64,000 nucleotides of DNA from Ornithodoros turicata (lineage: Eukaryota; Arthropoda; Arachnida; Ixodida; Argasidae), in assembly GCF_037126465.1 (NCBI RefSeq), contig NW_026999353.1, positions 1,612,001 to 1,676,000 on the forward strand. Reading direction: 5' to 3'. Positions within the stretch are counted from its first letter, which is position 1; each line of letters begins with the position of its first letter. Shown here one piece after another: positions 56,016 to 64,000 of the stretch. Made by a program: the position numbers and the translations under genes. The notes beneath the pieces are model-generated. The model was not told the origin of the DNA and searched no databases. It saw only the letters and a program-made list of their open reading frames with translations.

Positions 56016-58697
56016 AGCTAACGCCTCTTCATCAGTGACGTCATCCTCGGAAACAAAGAGTGGGTCCTCCTTGTGCACTTTTCCAGTCTCCTATCATGGA
56101 TTCAGCTTGATTCCAGAGAAATTAGCGAGTTCCAGAGAAAGACCACGTGCAAGATTTGGTATTTATAAAACTCCGTATGGGATGCAGAGAACAACAGCCC
56201 TCAATCATGCTACTCTCTTATTTCAGCCTTGCGAACAAAAAAGAAGAAAAGAAAGCTGTTATTAAATAGCTGATTTAGTATTTTTTTATGGATGATCACT
56301 TTAGGAGTCACAGGAAATCTCTACTAGGTTGTCGCACGACCGTGAAGTGCATATGTGAATACCGAACCTAGGAGCATCATAGCTGCTCTATAACATTCTT
56401 TAAAAAGTAATAAAACAAAGTACAAAACTTGAAATATGAACTTATGCGGCACTCACAGTTTTCTTCATTAGCTCTGTGACGTGTGCCCGTGACACCGAAG
56501 GTCCATTAAAGTTATTAAGTAGATTATTAAGACTATTAAGTACTTTTTTCCAGTACTTAGTCAGGAAATGCCAATACGCAGTATATGTTGCAGCAATTTC
56601 CTCTTCCGCATCAATAACATGGCGGACCTCTACCCTACCAACACATATCAACACCTAGGTGCAAATGCTGGGCATCTTCAAGTCAATCCCCCGTGTATCA
56701 GATGCATGGTGTTAGGGGCATTTCGTCAACCTGCACACCAGAAAGTATTTTGCCAATTTAACTACTAATCAGTCGACATCATATTAAAATGTACTTTTCT
56801 TTTCGCACTTCAGCAGCATATCTCTTTCTTAATCCTCTTCACTTTGTTTTAATATGAATCTGATCTAACACGCTCTAGTGTGTAGTCTCACGACTAATTC
56901 ACTTATTTTGCATCTGAGTATTTTTAGGCGCTCTACAATGAGTCCACTTTGATTTTTTTCATGCACATTTTCTTTTTGAAGACATATTTGGTTACACTCT
57001 GGCTGACTAAGCGGATTTCTCTAATAGCATGTACAATGTCAAGCGCCATAATAAAGCACTAAATGGTTATTTCCATGGGAACTCCAGTGACAAAGAAAAC
57101 TCACTTGTTCGTGCACGAAAACCTCCAGCACAGCATCTGTCTCACGCAGGCAACTACTCAGAATCTGTAGTGCAGCTACAGAGGGACGATCTGTAATGGA
57201 TATCACGGCTCATTCATACATCTATTTTCGACCGATAAGAGAGAGTGCCGTGAAAGAAAAAAATCAGTAAAATAAAATGTCCCATACATACCATGAGGTT
57301 GGATATGATGAGCAGTTTCTGGAAAGCACGTTTATAACCACAATGAGATTAGCAGGCGTCAATATCAACCTACGTAAGTCCAAGTGACGCCTTACCAGGA
57401 GTGAACTCCTACGAAGCCTTCGTCCTTGTCACAGGTTAGTGTCTCAAGGAACCTTGTTACTGCAGCCAAAGTCCACCTTCCACACACTCCCACCTTCTTT
57501 ACTGTTTGTAGTTGTTTCGTTCTCTTCATCCTGCTATTTTGTATAGAGATGATACTTTATAGCATTAAAACGTGGGATAAGTCTCAAAATCAGACACCAC
57601 ACCGACGACCACCGATATCTAACAGCATCCATTCTGGTTTCTTACACGTGCGCCCGTGCAAAAGGTTAGTAGAGAAGGTAGTATTCATAAAGTAGCGCTT
57701 CAACCCCATCAATTCAAAGCAACTTACATTTTTCCATGGTTTCGAGCATTGAAAAGCGAGCGGAAATGATTATTTACTAGCCCGCAAGTTCGAGACGCAC
57801 CAGCAACCAGAACAACGATTCAAAGCACTCTCTGATGATGCTCTGATGATGCTCTGTCTGACGAACGCAACAGAGCATAACCTTTCGGTTTCTAACCCCG
57901 GCGGAAACACCTCAAACTCGTCGATTGAGATAGTCGCGGGAATTATTTGTGTGATATTTATAAAGGAAAATATAAGGTGCGCGAGCGATCATACGATTAT
58001 AAGCGATTATTATGTAACTTCTGATAGCGAATTTCACGCTAACCAGTGGCTTATCCACATTGGCAAGAACACAGGGCGCGGGGTAATATTTACAGTGGAA
58101 ATGTAACCTGGGTACACGGAAAAGAAGGGGGCTTTACCACACCATTTGGGGGCTCGCAAAAGCGTTTTTTTCATACCCCCTCGTTCGCGTTCATTGTCTC
58201 TATATGATCACGACAATGTTAGCTTTGTCACTTAGAATTTCCATTTAACTAGTCACCTCCTGGCAAAGGACCTACTCGTTGCTTAAGTTCTGGTCGTGAG
58301 GTTAGTGGCGTATCTGCACGGTCTTTGAACAGAAGGTATCCCGAATGGTATGCTTGCAGGGCTGGCTCTGTTTTGCTTGTTTACGCCTTTTGCACACCCA
58401 TGGGTGCAAAACTGCTACAAAAAATGTGTCCACATAGCTATCATACCCATGTCACACCCTCCAGACACAGCAGTTCTTCTAGTGAGGGTGTAAAAAGGGT
58501 GTAAGCGAAGAGATGCACTCTGATTACTCCCATATCACACATAAAAGGGTGTTTGGAACTGAACAGTGTAGCTGGTCGGATGCGGAACGCCGTGCAGAGA
58601 TCGAAAGGCTTGAAATGCACTCTTAAAACCTACCACAGGTGTTAAATGCAGGGTACATTTTTGTTTTAAAGACTATGTAACAAAAGCATTAACATAT
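56016..58697. other. Intergenic, nothing firmly recognised
   Basis: The frames are short. At 58390-58412 TTTTGCACACCCATGGGTGCAAAA forms a hairpin. At about 58545-58570 a TACACTGTTCAGTTCC-type end (minus) followed by ACACCC matches the style of the 55614 MITE, so a related insertion probably lies at about 58390-58570. Confidence 0.4.
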
Positions 58698-58818
58698 TGT
58701 TAGGTTGTGGAAGGAGGACGAGTACAGCCGGTGAGCTTGGGTGCAAACGGCAAAAAGAAGCTTTTAATATGTCGCGCGCTTACAGCGCCTGGTTGAACCA
58801 ACCATCTTCTTCCTCACA
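58698..58818 (-). repeat. 3' LTR of second Ty3/Gypsy element
   Basis: On the minus strand a purine-rich GAAGGGGATAT tract is followed by TGTGAGGAAGAAG, and the unit ends CCACAACCTAACA (TGT...ACA, 121 bp). It contains TATTAAAAG as a TATA-like element. The order integrase, polypurine tract, LTR is as expected. The 5' LTR is not in the window. Confidence 0.6.
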
Positions 58819-60085
58819 ATATCCCCTTCGCTGGAGCATCCGCCATGTCCTCATGGCGGGCGGTGTAGGGCTTGAGGCGAATGACGTGAGCCGTCTGTAA
58901 AGCTGGAGTCCGTCGGGTAGACGGCGGGGTACAAGGCTCGATCTGATAATTAACATCAGAAATGCGGCGGACTACTCGGTGAGGGCCAGTGTAGCGTGGG
59001 AGGAGCTTCTCCGAGCGTCCAACACGACGAGTGGGCGTCCAGAGCCACACGAGGTCGCCAGCAGCGTAAGACACAGGACGACGTAGTGCGTTGTAACGGA
59101 TGGCCTGCTGTTGCTGAGAGGCCAACGTCCGTAAGCGCGCCAGTTGTCGTGCGTCTTCGGCATTGGAAACAGCCGTCGCCGAGAGTGGGTCAAGCGGGTT
59201 GTCATCGATACAGCGTGGGAGGAGGCAGTCCAAGAGAGATGACGACTCACGGCCGTAGAGCAAATAGTAAGGGGAGAAGCCAGTGGTTGCTTGACGAGCG
59301 GTGTTGTATGCGTAAGTAACATAGGGAAGGACGGCGTCCCAGTTTCGATGATCCGCCGTGACATACATCGAGATCATTTCGGCAATAGTCCGGTTGAGAC
59401 GCTCCGTAAGCCCATTAGTTTGGGGATGGTAGGGCGTGGTGGTGCGGTGGATGATATTGCTGAGTTCCAGGACATTGCGTACAGTCTCAGAGAGAAAAGA
59501 CGTCCCGCGATCGCTGACCAGCGTCCGTGGCGCACCGTGACGGAGAATAATTTGTTCAAGGAGAAAGGAGGCCACGTCGGAAGCTGTGCCGGTAGGAGTC
59601 GCTCTGGTTTCCGCATACCGTGTCATGTAGTCAACAGACACACCTATCCACTTTTTGCCAGCAGCCGATAGCGGAAAAGGTCCGAGCAGGTCTATTCCAA
59701 TTCGCTGAAACGGAGCTTCAGCGGGTGGTACAGAATGTAGATATCCAGCGGGAGAGATCGTGGGTGGCTTCCTTCGCTGACAAGGGGCGCAGGACTTCAT
59801 ATAGTTGGATACCGAGCGATACATTCCTGTCCAGAAGAATCTATTGCGGATACGGCTGTACGTCTTGAAGATGCCAAGGTGACCGGCAGTGGGATCGTCA
59901 TGACAGGCCGCGATGACGTCACGTTGGAGTGAACGGGGTACTACTAGCAACCATTGCGAGCCCTGTGGTTCGAAATTTTGGCGGTACAGAATGCCATCTT
60001 TAATTGCGAAGAGGTTGGATTCACGGCAGGTCCCGGCGTTGGCAGGTGCTAGCTTACGAAAGATTTCAGCAAGTGTACTGTCTTG
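58814..60085 (-). pseudogene. pol: Ty3/Gypsy integrase, long open frame
   Basis: Integrase of the truncated element. The open minus frame extends upstream of the first listed Met (59950) to about 60085 (ANAGTCRESNLFAIKDGILY). The zinc-binding HHCC module runs from HDDPTAGHLG to SCAPCQRRK. Catalytic residues are Asp in IGIDLLGPFPL, Asp in LVSDRGTSFLS and Glu in NGLTERLNRTI, with 35 residues between the last two (D35E). A GPHRVVRR-type GPY/F module follows near the C-terminus. No chromodomain is evident. The domain itself looks undamaged, but a frameshift near 60090 separates it from RNase H. Confidence 0.95.
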
Positions 60086-60967
60086 GCGTTACGTGCGATA
60101 TCAGAGAACTCCAGAGCCGCAACAATAGATGGTTGATCTTTCGTAGTCGGGGGTAGGTTTCGCGACACGCTGTCCGCGTCCAAATGCCGCTTGCCGGATT
60201 TATAAACGATGGTCGCGTCATAATCTTCGAGCTTTAGCGCCCAACGACCGAGCCGGCCTGTAGGATTCTTCATGTTTGCAAGCCAGCACATCGCATGATG
60301 GTCGGTGACTACATGGAATTGTCGACCATAAATGTAAGGACGGAACTTCGCTAGTGCCCACACAACGGCCAAGCATTCTTTCTCCGTGATGGAGTAGTTG
60401 CGTTCTGCAGAGGACAGAGTACGACTAGCGTAGGCGATGACCCGTTCGGCCCCAGACATGCGCTGAACTAGGACGGCTCCTAGCCCGTGGCCGCTCGCGT
60501 CGGTATGAACTTCCGTGTGAGCGTCAAAGTGTCCGAGGACTGGTGGAGAAGATAGCGCGGCCTTCAGCTTGTTGAATGAGTCGTCGTGCTGCGAACTCCA
60601 AACAAATGGCACGTTCTTTTTCAATGGCTGCTGTAGCGGCTCAGCGATATGAGCAAAGCCCTGAATGAAACGACGAAAGTATGAGCAGAGTCCAAGAAAC
60701 GATCGTAGGGACTTAAGCTTGTCGGGACGAGGGAAGTCTCTCACAGCAGCAATTTTGTCAGGATCAGGATGGATGCCATCGCTGTCAACAACGTGGCCCA
60801 ATATCTTGATTCGTTGGCTTCCAAATGTGCACTTCTTTGCAGTGCACTTCTTCTAAGAGTTGGAGCCCTGCCACGCGGAAACATTCCAGAACTGCTCTTA
60901 TGCGAGAGATATGGTCATCGATGCTTGAGGAGAACACTACAACATCATTCATGAAGATAATTGACAT
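60049..60967 (-). pseudogene. pol: Ty3/Gypsy reverse transcriptase end and RNase H
   Basis: The RT thumb region ([35 protein letters not shown]) leads to RNase H with [32 protein letters not shown] and [11 protein letters not shown], ending in the DADSVSRNL tether. Upstream, after a frameshift near 60850, the active-site box reads FMND in place of YxDD, so a catalytic Asp is Asn. Similarity stops there. A second frameshift near 60090 closes the frame before integrase. Confidence 0.92.
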
Positions 60968-61472
60968 GGTATTGTGCTGGGCACGAGACGCGTTTGAGCC
61001 AATTGTGGGTGTTGTCTGTGGCCCTCATGTTGACGTAATTTTCTTGATGGGCCGGGATGAATATTCTATATAAACTTATGGTTTCACCGTTTCACGCTAT
61101 CACCGTTTCACGCACGGGGTATCCTCGTTTTTTGAAATCGATAGACATGTTTCGGGATTGCTTGGAAACCTATTTTCAGCGCAACAAATGCGTTTTAGTC
61201 GCAAGAACTCACCGTTAGTGGATATTTTTCTTTTGTGTATGGGAATGAGAGCTATCAAAGTGAAGGAATTGTCGACGGTCTGTAGGTATCTTATACAGGT
61301 CAGTTACTCACTTACCTTCTATAAGCGAAACTGTAACATCGCGAAAGTTCACAACGCGGTATGAGACAGTGCAAGAAAATATGATGGCACCACGCAGTGA
61401 GTTGAAGTGATCGAAAAATGCTCTCAAAGATATTTCGTCACGTGACCAAATCACAAATATATAAACAATATA
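60968..61472. other. Left flank of pogo-type terminus, nothing recognised
   Basis: Two overlapping copies of TTTCACCGTTTCACGC-like words occur at 61082-61112. No gene was recognised. Confidence 0.4.
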
Positions 61473-61600
61473 CAGTCAAACCTCGTTAATATGACTCTCG
61501 TTAATACGAAATCCCCGCTTTATGACTGTTTCCTCCCAATGACATCAGTATCTAGCTCTTGTTAACATGACATTTTGTTTATGTGATAATGTCCGTTATT
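61473..61600. repeat. Pogo/Tigger-like terminus, single end
   Basis: CAGTCAAACCTCGTTAATAT is preceded by TA and followed by repeated TCGTTAATACGA-type words, as in many pogo/Tigger inverted repeats. No matching right end was found within the next kilobase, so this is a fragment. Confidence 0.45.
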
Positions 61601-62003
61601 TTCAACAAAACTAGGGGCAAACATGTGTACTCTACCGTCATTACTACGACCGTTGGTCACTGACACTGCTCCTGACCTATGGCGGCCAAAATGCGAGCCC
61701 GTGTCCGGCGCGACTCTGACGCATGGTTTTACTGGCAATAAAACATGCATACCTGCATACACAAAGTATGATTCGCGTTGCTAAATAGGCATACAATACG
61801 GGATTCTAGTGAACATCAGATGCGTTACAAGATTTTTTTAATATGAATTGCGTTTCCGTGTAATAACGTACCAATGATGGTGTTAGTAATATTTACTATT
61901 TCGTGAAATGCCCATGCGTCTAAGACTTACCGCTATATAATGCGTCATATGGCTTGCTAATGTTAAGATTTATATTTTATGTGCTATACAGTTAGACGAA
62001 AAT
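61601..62003. other. Intergenic, nothing recognised
   Basis: No exon or repeat boundary was seen. It may include the degraded interior of the pogo-like fragment. Confidence 0.4.
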
Positions 62004-62075
62004 GTCACCGTAGCATAGTGGTAAGAGCACATGACCGGCAATTGACAGGTGCTGGTTTTGTCTGGTCGATGTCTG
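62004..62075 (+). mobile_element. tRNA-like SINE head or tRNA pseudogene
   Basis: GTCACCG (62004-62010), then TAGCATAGTGGTAAGAGCA, matches an RNA polymerase III A box with D-arm. GCTGGTTTTGTCTGGTC (62051-62067) sits where the B box should be but is decayed from GGTTCRANNCC. The acceptor ends do not pair well, so this is a SINE head or pseudogene, not a working tRNA. Confidence 0.45.
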
Positions 62076-62906
62076 TCGTATTTTAGCCTTCCAAAACCAG
62101 TTGTTTTGTTACAATATTGCGGCAATATCACACGTAATCACTGCTTTCTTCATTTTTTGTGTGTGTGTGCGGAAAACCAAATCATGAGCAAGCAAGAAGG
62201 TGGAAAGGAGTAAAAATAGATACATTTGTGTATGTCCTAGTTCAATTTGAACTAGCACGGAAACCAGAGACCGCCCTGCCAACACTGAAATTCTATAGTC
62301 CTAGACTAAGTACCGAGACTACTAGTGGCATTGGTAAATACAACGAGAAGGTACGTTTCGCTCGCTACCAGATACGAAGCAATGAACCCGAGCCACACGT
62401 TGGTGCACGATGCTTATTTCAAAGAATCCGACGTGACACCTTATCACTGATTTACGGAAGATGAGGAGTACGCACTTGGCCCGGGCAGTCGTTATCAAGA
62501 GCAGAGTTCAGCTTGAGAACTGATAAATAACTGCTGCAAGGGACAGCATTTCCTCGAGCCTGCGTAAGTATACATCAGGCTAAAGCAAATACTACCCATT
62601 TCTAGATCACACCAATTCTTTTGCGGATTTCAACTTTGTTCTTCAAAATAACCGCTTTTCACCGGTCCAGGCAACCGAAGGCACGTGCTGACTACGGTGA
62701 AAGAAAGAGCTATACTGAAGGACCTCAGTGCAATGCGAATGCGTAACGTGTTTCGTAACGTTACATAATGAACTGATAGCCAAGTAAATGATGTGACAGG
62801 TGTCTCGAGGCCGCTTCTGGTCCGGCTTGTGTGACATATTGTGACATGAATATAGCGGACAAGACACAGAACCACGGAAAAACAAAAAAGTACCCCTATC
62901 TAAGGG
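62076..62906. other. Intergenic, nothing recognised
   Basis: Short frames only. It may contain the body of the SINE whose head lies at 62004, but I cannot set its end. Confidence 0.35.
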
Positions 62907-64000
62907 ATAATAATAACAATAATAACATTATTTTTGTTTTGGTACCCAAAAACAACCACTAGGGTCTACTAATCGGTGCACCACACAACGTTATACACGT
63001 GAACAAAGACAATAAAATATATAAAAAGCCAACAAGTTTAACAGTGAAACAAACGAAGTTAAATAGAAGCAATGGCACTAATACTAGTATGAAAATCACG
63101 AGAAGGAGCGAAAATGTCGATCTCATGGTGTCGTAAGGCGCAGTTAAAGATTAGTTGTAAACGATTGATTGGATGAAGCTTTGCAAAAGAGTGAGGATAG
63201 AAAACAAGATGAGACCTCAGAGAACGTGAGGGCACTCGAAAGTTGATGCACGATAGTAGTTCAGGGCAGTCGATGACAGAATGTATGAGCTTATACAAGA
63301 AATGACAGTCACGAATCGTTCTGCGATGGGATAGTGTGGGGATGGAGAGTTTGTTCAGAACATGATCGTAGTTATAGTAAGTGCTGCCAAGATGACGAAG
63401 ATGAAAAACAGAGATGAAACGTCGCTGAACGTTTTCTATGTCAGCGGACTGAGTGATCTGAGGCAGTTCCAGGCCACTGATGCAAATTCAAGAAGAGGGA
63501 GTACGGTGGAGAAGAATAGGCGAAAGAAACAAGATGGGTCCTGAAAGTCTTTGGTGATCCGCGAGATGATGCCGAGTTTACGCATCGCAGAGTTGCACAG
63601 CTGAGTTATATGTGTGTGGAAAGTTAAAGAGCTGTCAAGATGAAGACCCAAGTCTTTAATGGACGATTCACGTCTAATATGAACAGAGTCGAGAGAGTAA
63701 GTATAATGACATGGATGCTCCTTTCGAGTGAAAGAGATGACGGCTGTCTTAGAAATGTTCAGGTTAAGCAAATTGTTTGAGCACCAACGATGGATCCCTG
63801 AAATGTCATCGTGCAGAGCGGTACAGTCGTAAATCGCATCAATGACTCGAAATAACTTAATGTCATCAGCATACTGCAGGACGTGGCAGTTACGTACACA
63901 GGTTGGCAAATCGTTAACAAAGATGTTAAACAGTAATGGCCCCAGGGTAGATCCCTCGGGCACACCAGATGTCATGTAGTACGGATGAGAATATGCATCT
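62907..64000 (-). mobile_element. Non-LTR retrotransposon (Jockey/I superfamily), 3' part
   Basis: The minus strand enters from beyond 64000 with reverse transcriptase. It runs through the C-terminal region to a stop at 63059, then a roughly 150-bp 3' UTR ending in a TTA/TAA-type repeat tail (about 62907-62932). Simple TAA-type tails rather than long poly(A) are known for I-type LINEs. The 5' part lies outside the window. Confidence 0.85.
63059..64000 (-). pseudogene. LINE ORF2: reverse transcriptase and C-terminus (partial)
   Basis: From the window edge the minus frame reads SGVPEGSTLGPLLFNIFVND (RT block, consensus SGVPQGS-LGPLLF), the active site LQYADDIKLF, then WCSNNLLNLNISKTAVISF and a DLGLHLDSSLTF block, reaching a stop at 63436. 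A one-base frameshift near 63456 is the only visible lesion. In the shifted frame the protein continues SADIENVQRRFISVFHLRH through FLYKLIHSVIDCPELLSCIN to the stop at 63059. All active-site residues seen are intact, so this copy is younger than the fragment at 51.9 kb. Endonuclease and RT N-terminus lie past 64000. Confidence 0.92.

Larger units (their letters stand above)
58698..60967 (-). mobile_element. Ty3/Gypsy retrotransposon, 5'-truncated
   Basis: This minus-strand element keeps the end of reverse transcriptase, RNase H, integrase and the 3' LTR. It is distinct from the 9.8-kb element, with a different and much shorter LTR. Similarity stops just before the RT active site near 60965, so gag, protease and most of RT are missing. 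Confidence 0.9.

Noticed and set aside
58814..60967. Envelope gene making the Gypsy element an endogenous retrovirus
   Set aside because: Between the integrase stop and the 3' LTR there is almost no space and no env-like frame.

Overview
This is a eukaryotic, repeat-dominated window, and the best guess is a hard tick (Ixodida). The strongest organism clue is a tRNA-derived SINE on the minus strand at about 26850-27074. Its head has a clean B box, and its body carries a GGTGGTCGAAATTAT-type block that I know from the Ruka-like SINEs of ixodid ticks. The mix of Ty3/Gypsy, BEL/Pao, Copia, mariner, pogo/Tigger-like and Jockey-type elements fits an arthropod genome of that kind. The species cannot be named from sequence alone.

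Layout. 1-9.8 kb: intergenic DNA with a fold-back MITE (1347-1558) and a non-autonomous pogo/Tigger-like element (1859-2564). 9.8-16.3 kb: a Ty3/Gypsy element with two 302/303-bp LTRs and a 4-bp ATAT target duplication, most of pol missing, and a 3.4-kb DNA element nested inside its protease. 16.3-29.4 kb: fold-backs, a CpG-rich promoter-like stretch (about 18.4 kb), exon-like segments (20.6 and 21.1 kb), several tandem repeats, two related TGATG-rich minisatellites (24.0 and 28.3 kb) and the SINE. 29.4-32.9 kb: a BEL/Pao pol remnant on the minus strand, broken by at least three stops and two frameshifts. 35.2-39.1 kb: a second, inverted copy of the nested DNA element. 41.8-42.7 kb: an internally deleted mariner. 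43.1-43.4 kb: a Penelope-like inverted-repeat fragment. 44.4-45.8 kb: two promoter-like regions, one with a perfect NRF-1 palindrome and one with three CCAAT boxes exactly 38 bp apart. 46.2-46.6 kb: the tail of a Copia element with a G19 tract. 47.18-47.65 kb: a two-exon gene or pseudogene whose spliced product resembles the cysteine-rich P2X7 C-terminal-like domain. 50.9-53.4 kb: 108-bp-period repeats, a decayed LINE reverse transcriptase and an 890-bp fold-back. 55.6-56.0 kb: a MITE. 58.7-61.0 kb: a 5'-truncated Ty3/Gypsy element with an open integrase frame. 62.0 kb: a tRNA-like SINE head. 62.9-64.0 kb: the 3' end of a Jockey/I-type LINE running off the window.

No intact conserved host gene is visible. 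The only host-like coding candidate is the P2X7-like locus near 47.2 kb. Nearly everything recognisable is mobile DNA, and almost all of it is broken. The least-described items are the CCC(A/T)GTAAA(C/T)CACCGATGTC-ended DNA element present in two copies, the P2X7-like locus with its splice-rebuilt Trp codon, and the paired short exons at 20.6 and 21.1 kb that share the same reading phase.
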